From the NCBI RefSeq assembly GCF_020881035.1, contig NZ_JAJITC010000010.1, positions 124,001 through 188,000 of the forward strand: DNA of 64,000 nucleotides, in the 5' to 3' direction. The stretch is from Paraburkholderia translucens (GTDB taxonomy: Bacteria; Pseudomonadota; Gammaproteobacteria; Burkholderiales; Burkholderiaceae). Within the stretch, counting starts at the first letter, position 1; every line of letters starts with the position of its first letter. A program made the translations under genes and the position numbers. Below are positions 1 to 8,573 of the stretch, in pieces. The notes under the pieces are model-generated. The model saw only the letters and a list, made by a program, of their open reading frames with translations. It was not told the origin of the DNA and did not search any database.

Positions 1-387
1 GACGACATGGTTGCTCAGCGTTTCCAGCTTGCGTTCCATGACCCTGTTCTCCCAAAAGACCATCACATCGTCGCCCGACAGCATCCCCGCAAGCTGGCGC
101 AACGCGTAGCCGGCCACCACCATCGTGACGATGATGGCGGCCAGCATGAACACCTTCTGGTCCGCGTTGAAGTCGGAAAAGTCGCCGAGTGTCGTGATCA
201 GATTGATCGCGTCCCAGAACGCCGTGAACAACTTCGCGCCGGCCGGGGCCTCGCTGTGGTCGAGCAGCGCGATCCCCAGCGTCGACGCGAGCAGCACCAG
301 CAATAGCAGCCCGAGCGCAAGATGTGCGCGGCGCCGCCATTCCTTGATGCGCAGACCACCCAGCCGTGGTTCCTCGATCCGGTACAT
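1..387 (-). CDS. Two-TM ion channel (potassium-channel type), 3' end beyond window
   Basis: The first 129 codons of a membrane protein running off the left edge. After a basic N-terminus (residues 1-20) there is a membrane helix (about 24-42), then a pore-helix-like stretch ending in ITTLGDF, then a second helix (about 85-105) and the start of a soluble part. A helix, re-entrant loop and helix with a T-x-G-D-like filter is the layout of two-TM potassium channels. These usually carry a cytosolic nucleotide-binding TrkA-N/RCK domain next, which would lie outside the window. The filter reads TLGDF rather than TVGYGD, so ion selectivity cannot be assumed. The ATG at 385-387 follows a GAGG about 12 bases upstream. 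Confidence 0.6.
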   Translation of the reverse strand, partial: MYRIEEPRLGGLRIKEWRRRAHLALGLLLLVLLASTLGIALLDHSEAPAGAKLFTAFWDAINLITTLGDFSDFNADQKVFMLAAIIVTMVVAGYALRQLAGMLSGDDVMVFWENRVMERKLETLSNHVV

Positions 388-539
388 TCCGATTGGCCCT
401 CGAACTCGTCGTTTGGCGCAACCGGGGCTGTCGTCGACACGCCCCATTGCGCGCACCGGGCGAAGCCTGACGCGGGGCCGGGAGCGATCCACGCAGCCGA
501 CGCGCGACAGGCGTCGTTGCCCGCCATTGCAACGCCACT

Positions 540-1385
540 TCAGAACTTCTCGGGCACGTACCTGAAAGGGTGGCCTGACTCGCGATAGCCTTCGGCCTTC
601 TGCCGCGGCGGCAACGAAACCTTCTTGCGCGGCAAAGCCTCGTACGGAATTTTGCTGAGCAGATGACTGATCACGTTGAGACGCGTGCGTCGTTTGTCGT
701 CGGCGTTCGCGACGTACCACGGCGAGTACTCGGTGTCGGTCATCGTGAACATCGCGTCGCGCGCACGGGAATAGTCGTACCAGCGCCGATACGATTCGAG
801 ATCCATCGGCGAAAGCTTCCAGGTTTTGCGTTCGTCGTGAATGCGCGCTTCGAGTCTGCGCGTCTGCTCTTCGGGGCCGATTTCGAGCCAATACTTGAGC
901 AGGATGAGTCCGGAGTCGATGAATGCGCGCTCGACCAGCGGTGTCGCCATCATGAACATCTGCACTTCGGCCTCGGTGCAAAAGCCCATCACCCGTTCGA
1001 CCCCTGCACGGGTGTACCAGCTACGATCGAACACGACGACTTCGCCGGCCGCCGGCAGGTGCGGAAGATAGCGTTGAAAGTACATCTGGGTTTTTTCGCG
1101 GTCGGTCGGCGCCGGCAGCGCGACGACGCGGAAAACGCGCGGACTGACACGCTCGGTCAGCGCCTTGATCACGCCGCCCTTGCCGGCGCCGTCGCGCCCT
1201 TCGAACACGATGCAGACCTTCGCGCCGGTTCGCACCACCCATTCCTGCAGCTTGACCAGTTCGACGTGCAGCAACGCCAGTTCCTTTTCGTACGCTTTCT
1301 TGCCCGGCCTCGCGGCTGCTTTGGTGCCCGGCTTGCTGCCTGCTTTCTCGCCGTGCGGCTTCACCTCATTGCGGAACTCGGACAT
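540..1385 (-). CDS. ppk2: Polyphosphate kinase 2 (class I PPK2)
   Basis: Transfers phosphate between polyphosphate and nucleoside diphosphates; class I enzymes mostly make GTP or ATP from polyphosphate. The 281-residue protein has a basic, Ala/Lys-rich N-terminus (1-45), a Walker A loop GRDGAGKGG (63-71), a Walker B-type VVVFDRSWYTRAGVE segment, and a lid region with many arginines (EEQTRRLEARIHDERKTWKLS). Single-domain length and motif order fit class I, not the duplicated class II form. The start was placed at the ATG at 1383-1385 because a strong GAGGAGA ribosome site lies just before it; an upstream in-frame ATG at 1424 lacks one. It stands alone, minus strand, between the channel gene and a chemoreceptor remnant. 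Confidence 0.9.
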   Translation of the reverse strand: MSEFRNEVKPHGEKAGSKPGTKAAARPGKKAYEKELALLHVELVKLQEWVVRTGAKVCIVFEGRDGAGKGGVIKALTERVSPRVFRVVALPAPTDREKTQMYFQRYLPHLPAAGEVVVFDRSWYTRAGVERVMGFCTEAEVQMFMMATPLVERAFIDSGLILLKYWLEIGPEEQTRRLEARIHDERKTWKLSPMDLESYRRWYDYSRARDAMFTMTDTEYSPWYVANADDKRRTRLNVISHLLSKIPYEALPRKKVSLPPRQKAEGYRESGHPFRYVPEKF

Positions 1386-1593
1386 GGCTTCGTCTCCTCG
1401 ACAGCGGATCGTATAGCGCGGCAATCAGGAGGGCTAACTGCGGCAAATCGGCGATTCGGCAATTCACGTTCGTGCCTGCATCGACGTGATCCGACGCATC
1501 ATGCGACGAGGTCGCGCCCCACTTGCGCTTGCAATGGTCATGTCTGGAAGACTGCGCCACCGCATAGGGGATGGTTTTGATGCAGATCAAGGG

Positions 1594-2025
1594 CGGTCGG
1601 TGGAATCGGTCAGCAGCACCATGAGCCAGGTGCGTGATGCAATCCAGCGTGTGTCGGACATCGTCTCGGAAATCTCGGCCGCGTCGGACGAACAGACGCG
1701 CGGCATCGAGCAGGTCAATCAGGCCGTCAGCCAGATGGACGAAGTGACGCAGCAGAACGCGGCGCTGGTTGAACAGGCGGCAGCTGCCGCTCGATCCCTC
1801 GAGGAGCAGTCTGTTTCCCTCAGAGACGCCGCGGCGGTGTTCACGCTCGCAGACGGTGTTGCCGCCTCACCCACGGGACGCAGTCGCCCGGAAGCTGCCA
1901 GCGTCCGGGCAGCGGCCGCAGCGAGAACGCCGTCCGACCCGTCACGTGCGATGCGTGGAAACGCCAGCGCTACGCGGGCTCCAGCGAGTGCTAGCGCGGG
2001 CGCCGAAGAGTGGGCCACCTTGTAG
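1594..2025 (+). pseudogene. 3' remnant of a methyl-accepting chemotaxis protein gene
   Basis: From about residue GRSVESVS onward the frame reads like the end of a chemoreceptor signalling domain. It has ISAASDEQTRGIEQVNQAV, the descending helix SQMDEVTQQNAALVEQAAAA, and then an Ala/Arg-rich tail typical of burkholderial receptors. The ligand domain, membrane helices, HAMP domain and signalling tip are all absent. The codons before 1594 in the same frame, from an ATG at 1486, give arginine-rich, non-receptor sequence. This is therefore the last ~140 codons of a receptor gene whose 5' part was lost, not a working receptor. The remaining frame has no internal stop, so the loss may be recent. Confidence 0.75.
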
Positions 2026-2336
2026 GCATCATGTATGGACCTGCCGCACCTCAAGGTACGCGGATCAAGCCGATGTGGCGTGGAAAGCAAAGAACGGCTG
2101 GGAGGCACCGAATACCTGCCGTTCGAACCAGTCGCTCGTATCGCTGTAACGCTTCCGAATCGGCCATCGCGCGCGCGTAGCCGGATGCTGACTGGACCGT
2201 AGGATTCGCTGAAATTTGGTTGTAAGTCGCCGTTGCTAGAGTCGTCCACGGAAGTAGGCCGAGGCGCGCCGAAGCGGTTTCATTCGGATGCCTGACGAAG
2301 GCAAGCAGCCCGAAGCAAACGGGAGGGCGACCCACC
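2026..2336. other. Intergenic stretch between chemoreceptor remnant and esterase
   Basis: About 310 bases without a credible gene. Open frames on the minus strand (for example 2051-2338) have no recognisable domain. A GGGAGGG purine run at about 2320 is the likely ribosome site region for the esterase. No repeats or terminator were seen. Confidence 0.3.
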
Positions 2337-3191
2337 ATGAATGCAATCCGTACGTTCTGGCTCGTTCTGATGCTGGCCGCGTCGCCGGCGTGGGCGTTTC
2401 AGTCGCGCGTCGTCACGATTCCGAGCGCGGCGATGCATCGCTCGTTCGATGCGACCGTCGTGCTGCCGGATCAGTACGCGCGTGGCGACAAGACCAAGCG
2501 CTTTCCGGTCGTCTACGTGCTGCACGGCTCAGGCGGGGACTACACGGACTGGACCGCGAATTCGCATATCGGCAAGCTCGCCGACCGCTATCACGTGATC
2601 CTCGTGATGCCAGACGGCGGCCACGAGAGCTGGTACATCGACAGCCCCGTCGATCCGCGCAGCCGCTACGAAACCTATGTGGGCACCGAAGTGGTGACCT
2701 ATGTCGACAGCCATTTCCGCACGATCGCGACGAAACAGGCGCGCGCGATCACGGGCTTGAGCATGGGCGGATTCGGCGCGCTGCGCATTGCGCTCGACCG
2801 GCCCGACGCGTTCGGCGCGGCGGGCAGCATCAGTGGCGCGGTGGACCCGCGCGGCATTGCGGCCGAGCGCGGCATCGAGCGTGTGTTCGGCGACCCGTTG
2901 CAATATGCGGACTTCTGGAATAGCGAAGCGATCGTCGCGAGTGCGGAGGATTTCGGCCGCGAGCATATCGCGCTGACGATCGATTGCGGCGTGGACGACT
3001 CGCTCGTGCAGTCGAACCGTCTACTGCACGAGCGCCTCATCGAACTCGGCGTGCCGCACGATTACGCCGAGCGGCCCGGCGGCCATACATGGAAATACTG
3101 GTCGAACGCGGTCAAATATCAGGTGTTGTTCTTTGCCGGCGCGTTCAGGCAGGCGGCGCGCGAAATGCGTGACGGGCACGCCGCGGCCTGA
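2337..3191 (+). CDS. Secreted alpha/beta-hydrolase, esterase D-like family
   Basis: A 284-residue protein with a clear Sec signal peptide (MNAIRTFWLVLMLAASPAWA, cleavage after about residue 20). It has the putative-esterase fold shared with S-formylglutathione hydrolases and mycolyltransferase-like esterases: an oxyanion region VVYVLHGSGGDYTDW, the nucleophile elbow GLSMGG (Ser near residue 142), an acid in DCGVDDS, and the catalytic histidine in GGHTWKYW near the end. The substrate cannot be told; the signal peptide places it in the periplasm or outside, unlike cytosolic formylglutathione hydrolases. It is convergent with the carbamoyltransferase gene, with 20 bases between their stops. Confidence 0.8.
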   Translation: MNAIRTFWLVLMLAASPAWAFQSRVVTIPSAAMHRSFDATVVLPDQYARGDKTKRFPVVYVLHGSGGDYTDWTANSHIGKLADRYHVILVMPDGGHESWYIDSPVDPRSRYETYVGTEVVTYVDSHFRTIATKQARAITGLSMGGFGALRIALDRPDAFGAAGSISGAVDPRGIAAERGIERVFGDPLQYADFWNSEAIVASAEDFGREHIALTIDCGVDDSLVQSNRLLHERLIELGVPHDYAERPGGHTWKYWSNAVKYQVLFFAGAFRQAAREMRDGHAAA

Positions 3192-3211
3192 CTCGCGGAA
3201 GACTTCCCGCC

Positions 3212-4504
3212 TCAATCGATGCCGTGAAACACCGCGTCGTCCGGGCCGAGGTAGACGGGCGGACGCCACGCGGCATCGCGCATCGAATGCTGGACCTGCT
3301 TGTCGACGCCGAGCAGTACCGCGAAAATCGCCATCCGCACCGGAATGCCGTTGTCCGTTTGCCGGAAAATCGCGAGCCGCGAATCGTGATTGAGGTCGGT
3401 GCTCAGATCGTTCGCGCCGGGCCGGCTGTCGCGCGGCAGCGGGTGCATGATCAGCGTGTCGGTGCCGCACACGCTATCGACGAGCGACTGGTTGATCTGG
3501 AAGTCGGGCGTGTAGCCTTCGAACGATTCATCGGTGAAGCGCTCCTTCTGGATGCGCGTCGCGTACACGACGTCGGCGCCGCGCAAACCGGTGCGCAGGT
3601 CGTGCGTCTGTTCGATCACGTGACCGTTGCGTGCAATCTGCTCGATGATATAGCCCGGCATTTCGAGCATCGGCGGCGAAATCAGCGTGAACTTGATGCC
3701 GCGATAGAGCGCCAGCAGCTTCACGAGCGAATGCACGGTCCGCCCGTACTTGAGGTCGCCGACCAGCGCGATGTGCGCGCCGTCGACGATCTTGCCGAGG
3801 CGCGAGAACTCGCGCTGGATCGTGTACAGATCCAGCAGCGCCTGGCTCGGATGCTCGCCGGGACCGTCGCCGCCATTGATCACCGGCACGTTGGTCGCGC
3901 GCGCGAACTCGGCCACCGAACCTTGCTCGGGATGGCGGATCACCAGCGCGTCGACGTAGCCGCTCATCACGCGGCTCGTGTCATAGATCGATTCGCCCTT
4001 TGCCATCGACGAGAACGTGAAGCCTGTCGTGTCGCACACCGAGCCGCCGAGCCGGCAGAACGCCGCGCCGAAGCTCACGCGGGTACGCGTGCTCGCCTCG
4101 AAGAACAGATTGCCGAGCACCGCGCCTTCGAGCACGCGCGAGATTTTGCGGCGCCGGGCGATCGGCTGCATGATGTCGGCGACGCGAAAGAGCGCCTCGA
4201 CGGAGTCGCGTGAAAACTGATCGACCGACAGCAACTGCGGTTTGCCCTCGAACAGAATCTGGCTCGCGAGTGATTGCGAGTCTACGCTTTGCGTATATCC
4301 CTCGCCCGGTTCGGTGTTTGCGACGATCTCCGACACGAAACGCTCGACGATCTCCGGCATCGCTCGCGATTCCTGCGAGTCGTCCGGCAGCAACCATGTG
4401 TCCAGCGCCCGGCGCGAAACACCGATGCGGTTCGCGAACGTATCGCGCGTCATGTTCAGGCGGCGCATCGCGTCGCGTAGGAAGGCTTGTTGCGGAACGC
4501 TCAT
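3212..4504 (-). CDS. pyrB: Aspartate carbamoyltransferase with N-terminal helix-turn-helix extension
   Basis: The 430-residue protein has a C-terminal ~340 residues that form a standard carbamoyltransferase: the carbamoyl-phosphate loop FFEASTRTR (STRTR at 138-142), the SMAKGES loop, HPEQGS, and the aspartate-binding HPLPR segment near 340. It therefore condenses carbamoyl phosphate with aspartate to N-carbamoylaspartate in pyrimidine synthesis. Unlike the ~310-residue catalytic chain of E. coli, about 70 extra residues precede it, and residues 5-40 read like a Cro/XRE-type helix-turn-helix (MTRDTFANRIGVSRRALDTW). Start at the ATG at 4502-4504, with an AGGTG site; the 15 codons upstream from 4549 look untranslated. 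No pyrI or pyrC is adjacent. It may be a second, specialised copy rather than the housekeeping pyrB. Confidence 0.85.
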   Translation of the reverse strand: MSVPQQAFLRDAMRRLNMTRDTFANRIGVSRRALDTWLLPDDSQESRAMPEIVERFVSEIVANTEPGEGYTQSVDSQSLASQILFEGKPQLLSVDQFSRDSVEALFRVADIMQPIARRRKISRVLEGAVLGNLFFEASTRTRVSFGAAFCRLGGSVCDTTGFTFSSMAKGESIYDTSRVMSGYVDALVIRHPEQGSVAEFARATNVPVINGGDGPGEHPSQALLDLYTIQREFSRLGKIVDGAHIALVGDLKYGRTVHSLVKLLALYRGIKFTLISPPMLEMPGYIIEQIARNGHVIEQTHDLRTGLRGADVVYATRIQKERFTDESFEGYTPDFQINQSLVDSVCGTDTLIMHPLPRDSRPGANDLSTDLNHDSRLAIFRQTDNGIPVRMAIFAVLLGVDKQVQHSMRDAAWRPPVYLGPDDAVFHGID

Positions 4505-4708
4505 GAGGCACCTGTCGCAAAAGTGGAATCGGCGGGCTAGAGACAGCAAAACGCGATGATGTACGCGGTGCGTATATTAGTTTGCCGCGCGTGGAAGTCA
4601 AGCGTTTTTCGTGCGGCCTGACACTGGCGGCCCGAGCGTTTCGTCGCGCTGTATCGCGCGTTGACCGAACGGCTCTCGACCTTAGGAGAGACGCGCTAAC
4701 CCAGCCGT

Positions 4709-6829
4709 TCAAAGCGCGCTTTGCTCACGGGCAGTCACCATTCGCCCTCTGAGCATTGCGCCGAAGTTGTCGGCATTGACCGGCTTGCCGAGCAGGAAGC
4801 CCTGCATTTCGTCGCACATCATCGAGCGCAGCTTGTCGAACTGCGATTGGGTTTCGACGCCCTCGGCGACCACGTCCATTTCGAGCGAGTGCGCAAGCGC
4901 GATGATCGCCGACACGATCGCGCTGCCCGCGGCGCCGTGCGTGTCGAGACCGTTGGTGAAGAAGCGGTCGATCTTCAGTTGCTTCGCCTGAAAGCGCTGC
5001 AGATACGCGAGGCTCGAATAACCGGTGCCGAAGTCGTCGATCGAGATGTCGAAGCCGCTCGTTTGAAACGCGCGGATGACATCGACCGTGCGCGCGGCGT
5101 CATGCATCGCGACGCTCTCGGTGATCTCGAACATGATCTGCTCGCACGCGACGCCCTCGCTCGCGACGATGTCGAGCATCGTTTCGACGAGGTCCGGCTG
5201 CACCAGCTGACGCGGCGACAGGTTGATTGCCACCTTGATCGGAGGCAGACCTTGTTCCATCCAGCCGTGAATGCGCCGGCAGGTTTCGCGCACGACCCAG
5301 TAGCCGATCTGCACGATCTGCCCGGAGCGCTCGGCGACCGGGATGAATTCGAGCGGCGTTAGCGCGCCCATCTGCGGATCGTGCAGACGGATCAGCGCCT
5401 CGGCGCCCGCAAGCACGTCGCCGTCGCGATGAAACTTCGGCTGGAACTGCAGCGAGAAACGATCGTTCACCAAGGCTTCGTGCAGCGCTTGCTGGATCTG
5501 CAGCGTGCGCATCGCGGCCTCGTTCATGCTGCGCTCGAAAAAGCGGTAGGTGCCGCGGCCCGCGCGCTTCGCTTCGTACATCGCGGCGTCCGCGTGCTTG
5601 AGCAGCGTGTCGACACTGTCGCCGTCGCGCGGATAGAGTGCGATGCCGATGCTCGGCATCACCTGCAGCGGTTGCTCGTCGCTCCACATGCCCTGGCGCA
5701 TCCGGTCGAGCACGCTGTCGGCGAGTTCGGCCGCGTCGTCACCTGACGTGAGGTGTTCCGCGAGCACGACGAACTCGTCTCCGCCGAGCCGCGCGACGGT
5801 GTCGCTCGAACCGACGCATTGCAAAAGGCGCTGCGCGAACGCGGACAGCACCGCATCGCCGGTCGAGTGGCCGAGCGAATCGTTGATCGTCTTGAAGCCG
5901 TCGAGATCCATGAACAGCACCGCGAACGACGTGCGCTGGCGGCGCGCGACGCTGATCGCGCGGTTGATCCGCTCGGTCAACGTCGCGCGGTTCGGCAGGC
6001 CGGTCAGCGCGTCGAGCGTCGCGAGCCGCACGATCTGGCCGTTCAGCTTCGACATCTTGCCGAGCAGGAACGTGGTGTGCACGTCGAAGCGCGACAGCAT
6101 CAGCGTGACGATCAGCACCGCGAACGTCAGCAGGATCACCGAGATGGCGAGCCATGTCGTGTTGATGTCCTTGGCCGCGCCGCAGATCGCGCCGGGCGCG
6201 AAGCGGGCAGCGGCCATGCCCGTGTAGTGCATCCCGCTGATCGCGACACCCATCACCAGCGCGGCGGCGAGACGTTTGCGCGCGATATTGCGCTCGTGTT
6301 CGTTGCTGAGCGCGCGTGCCATCCACAGGGCGGCGCCCGACGCGCCGATCGCGATTGCGAGCGAGGCCGCGAACCACGCCGGCTGGTAGTGGATCGCGGG
6401 CGCCATGCGCAGCGCCGCCATTCCGGTGTAATGCATGCCGGCGATGCCGAGCCCCATCAGCACGCCGCCCGCCAGCAGCCGTCCCGGCGTCAGGCGCTCG
6501 CGGGTCGTCATGCAGAGCGCCAGATAGGACGCGCCGATCGCCAGCGCGAGCGAGCAGGCGGTCAGCGGGAGGTCGTAGCCGAGCGGGATCGGCAGCGAGA
6601 ATGCGAGCATCCCGACGAAGTGCATCGACCAGATGCCGACGCCGAGCGCGAGCGCGCCGCCGAGCCGCCATAGATGCCGCCGGCGCGCCGAGGCGAGCAA
6701 AAAGATGCGGCCGGTCAGATCGAGCGCGGTGTATGACGCAAGCGTTGCGACGGCGAACGAAATCGCGACCAGCCAGTAATTGTAAGCACTCTGCATATCG
6801 GGTCCGCCGGGAGGAGTCCGGCTAAACAT
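4709..6829 (-). CDS. MHYT-GGDEF-EAL cyclic-di-GMP signalling protein
   Basis: A 706-residue integral membrane protein. The N-terminal ~245 residues form a seven-helix MHYT sensor with repeated SMHFVGM and GMHYTGMAA motifs, proposed elsewhere to bind copper and sense O2, CO or NO. A diguanylate cyclase domain follows with an intact RLGGDEF signature, then a phosphodiesterase domain with EALIRLHDP, DDFGTGYSSLAYLQRF and KIDRFF. Both signatures look catalytically competent, so the net direction of c-di-GMP turnover cannot be read from sequence. Start choice is open: the ATG at 6829 gives MFSRTPPGG, while an ATG at 6796 gives the usual MHYT N-terminus MQSAYNYWLV; neither has a strong ribosome site. 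AT-rich sequence at 6835-6870 probably holds the promoter. Confidence 0.9.
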   Translation of the reverse strand: MFSRTPPGGPDMQSAYNYWLVAISFAVATLASYTALDLTGRIFLLASARRRHLWRLGGALALGVGIWSMHFVGMLAFSLPIPLGYDLPLTACSLALAIGASYLALCMTTRERLTPGRLLAGGVLMGLGIAGMHYTGMAALRMAPAIHYQPAWFAASLAIAIGASGAALWMARALSNEHERNIARKRLAAALVMGVAISGMHYTGMAAARFAPGAICGAAKDINTTWLAISVILLTFAVLIVTLMLSRFDVHTTFLLGKMSKLNGQIVRLATLDALTGLPNRATLTERINRAISVARRQRTSFAVLFMDLDGFKTINDSLGHSTGDAVLSAFAQRLLQCVGSSDTVARLGGDEFVVLAEHLTSGDDAAELADSVLDRMRQGMWSDEQPLQVMPSIGIALYPRDGDSVDTLLKHADAAMYEAKRAGRGTYRFFERSMNEAAMRTLQIQQALHEALVNDRFSLQFQPKFHRDGDVLAGAEALIRLHDPQMGALTPLEFIPVAERSGQIVQIGYWVVRETCRRIHGWMEQGLPPIKVAINLSPRQLVQPDLVETMLDIVASEGVACEQIMFEITESVAMHDAARTVDVIRAFQTSGFDISIDDFGTGYSSLAYLQRFQAKQLKIDRFFTNGLDTHGAAGSAIVSAIIALAHSLEMDVVAEGVETQSQFDKLRSMMCDEMQGFLLGKPVNADNFGAMLRGRMVTAREQSAL

Positions 6830-6870
6830 GTTATCGGCAGTTTGCTTACTTTTGTTTAACTTCTTCGCAA

Positions 6871-7314
6871 TTAGCTAACTGGGGGCGAACTGTCATGGCG
6901 GCTCAGCGCGAAACCCTCGTCGAGCCAGCCGGTGATGCCGCCCGCCATCAGCTTGACCGGCCGCCCGAGCTGGGCGAGCCGCAGTGCACCCCGCGCCGCG
7001 CCGTTGCAGTGCGGGCCAGCGCAGTAGGTGACGAACAGCGTGTCCGGTGCATAGGCGGCCAGCTTCGAAGCGACGATCTTGCCGTGCGGCAGATTCAGCG
7101 CACCCGGCACGTGCCCCTGCGCGAACAGCGCGGGACTGCGCACGTCGAGCAGCACGAAGCCGGGCGCGCCGCTCGCGAGCGCGGCGTGGACGTCGGCGCA
7201 ATCGGTTTCGAAGCGCAGCGACGCTTGAAAGTGCGCGAGCGCGGTGGCGCTGTCTGCAGGAGGGATCGCGGTGACGGCGTTCGGAGCGGATGCGTTGACG
7301 TTGTCGTGACTCAT
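6871..7314 (-). CDS. Rhodanese-domain protein
   Basis: A single-domain rhodanese of 147 residues, expected to be a cytosolic sulfurtransferase. It has the LLDVRSPALFAQGHVPGALNLPH segment (about 55-77), with the conserved DVR and GH-PGA features. The catalytic cysteine sits in the loop VTYCAGPHCNGAA (Cys98), and the GGITGWLDEG motif lies near the C-terminus. The loop carries a second cysteine (Cys103), giving a CxxxxC pair. The gene is divergent from the FtrA-type regulator, 118 bases apart, a pairing that suggests that regulator controls it. No good ribosome site is visible before the ATG. Confidence 0.85.
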   Translation of the reverse strand: MSHDNVNASAPNAVTAIPPADSATALAHFQASLRFETDCADVHAALASGAPGFVLLDVRSPALFAQGHVPGALNLPHGKIVASKLAAYAPDTLFVTYCAGPHCNGAARGALRLAQLGRPVKLMAGGITGWLDEGFALSRHDSSPPVS

Positions 7315-7432
7315 GGCAGGAAAGGGCGGAGTTGATCGGAGGGTCTGTCGCGCGTTTCAGACACGCTCAGTGTGCCAGGCGGCCGGTCGCCGGATAAGTG
7401 GCGTAATCGTCAATCTTCGGTAACATCGCGCC

Positions 7433-8392
7433 ATGCACAATCATCTCGTCGTCGCGCTGGCCTACGACCGGCTCTGTACCTTCGAATTCGGCTGCGTGAC
7501 CGAACTGTTCGCGCTCGAGCGTCCGGAGCTAGGCGTGCCGTGGTATCGCTTCGCGGTCTGCGCGGGCGAGCCCGGTCCGATTCGCGCGGCGGGCGGTATC
7601 ACGCTGGCCGCGCCTTACACGCTGAAGCTGCTCGCGAACGCCGACACGATCGTGATTCCGGGTTGGCGTGACGCCGATGAAGTGCCGCCTGCCGCGCTGT
7701 TGCGGCGGATTCGCGCGGCCTACGAGCGCGGCGCGCGGCTTTGCTCGATCTGCTCGGGGGTGTTCGTGCTTGCGGCGGCCGGCGTGCTCGACGGCAAGAA
7801 CGTGACCACGCACTGGCGCTACGCTGACAAGTTGCAGCAGCGCTATCCGCAGTTGCGCGTGCAGCCCGACGCGCTATATGTCGACGAAGGGCAGGTGATT
7901 ACGTCGGCCGGATCGGCGGCGGGGCTCGACATGCTGCTGCATCTGGTGCGGCGCGACCACGGCAGCGCGGTCGCGAATCGCGTCGCACAGCGGCTCGTGG
8001 TGCCGCCGCATCGCGAGGGCGGCCAGGCGCAGTTCGTACCGCGCCCGATGCCGCACGATGAGAGCGGACGTATCGCGAAGCTGATGGCCTGGGTGCGCAG
8101 CCACGCGGCCGAGCCGCATACGTTGCGCTCGCTCGCGGCGCGCGCGGCGATGAGCCCGCGCACGCTGCAGCGACAGTTCCGCGAGGCGACGGGCATGGCG
8201 CCTTACGAGTGGCTCGTCAGGGAACGCGTCACGATTGCGCGCGAGTTGCTCGAAGCCACGCCGCCGCTGCCGATGACGCGCGTCGCCGAGCTGGCGGGGT
8301 TCGGATCGGAAGAGTCGTTGCGGCGGCATTTTCGTCGCATCGCGTTGACGAGTCCGGGGGCGTATCGGCGCAGGTTTGGGGGTGAGGGATAA
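7433..8392 (+). CDS. ftrA: GlxA/FtrA-type AraC-family transcription regulator
   Basis: The 319-residue protein has an N-terminal DJ-1/PfpI-like domain (about 1-185, with the nucleophile-elbow-like ICSGVFVLAAAG and HWRYADKLQQRYP) fused to a C-terminal AraC-type double helix-turn-helix (about 215-315: LRSLAARAAMSPRTLQRQF and VAELAGFGSEESLRRHFRR). This is the layout of the FtrA/GlxA regulators. The N-terminal domain is thought to sense a small molecule rather than act as a protease. It is divergent from the rhodanese gene and shares its 118-base promoter region, so autoregulation and control of the rhodanese are likely. The ligand is unknown. Confidence 0.85.
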   Translation: MHNHLVVALAYDRLCTFEFGCVTELFALERPELGVPWYRFAVCAGEPGPIRAAGGITLAAPYTLKLLANADTIVIPGWRDADEVPPAALLRRIRAAYERGARLCSICSGVFVLAAAGVLDGKNVTTHWRYADKLQQRYPQLRVQPDALYVDEGQVITSAGSAAGLDMLLHLVRRDHGSAVANRVAQRLVVPPHREGGQAQFVPRPMPHDESGRIAKLMAWVRSHAAEPHTLRSLAARAAMSPRTLQRQFREATGMAPYEWLVRERVTIARELLEATPPLPMTRVAELAGFGSEESLRRHFRRIALTSPGAYRRRFGGEG

Positions 8393-8573
8393 GAGAGGCC
8401 GGGCGATGAGATTCAAGAGTACATTGCAGCACGAACTCGTCCGGATCAAAAATATGACAAAGGCCCGGCTCACGACATCCCGGTTGAACCTGCATTGAAT
8501 TCACGGCGCGCGCCGAGGTCACAACAACCATTCAACTCACCTCGCGCTTGCGCTCATACAACGGAAATCGCTT

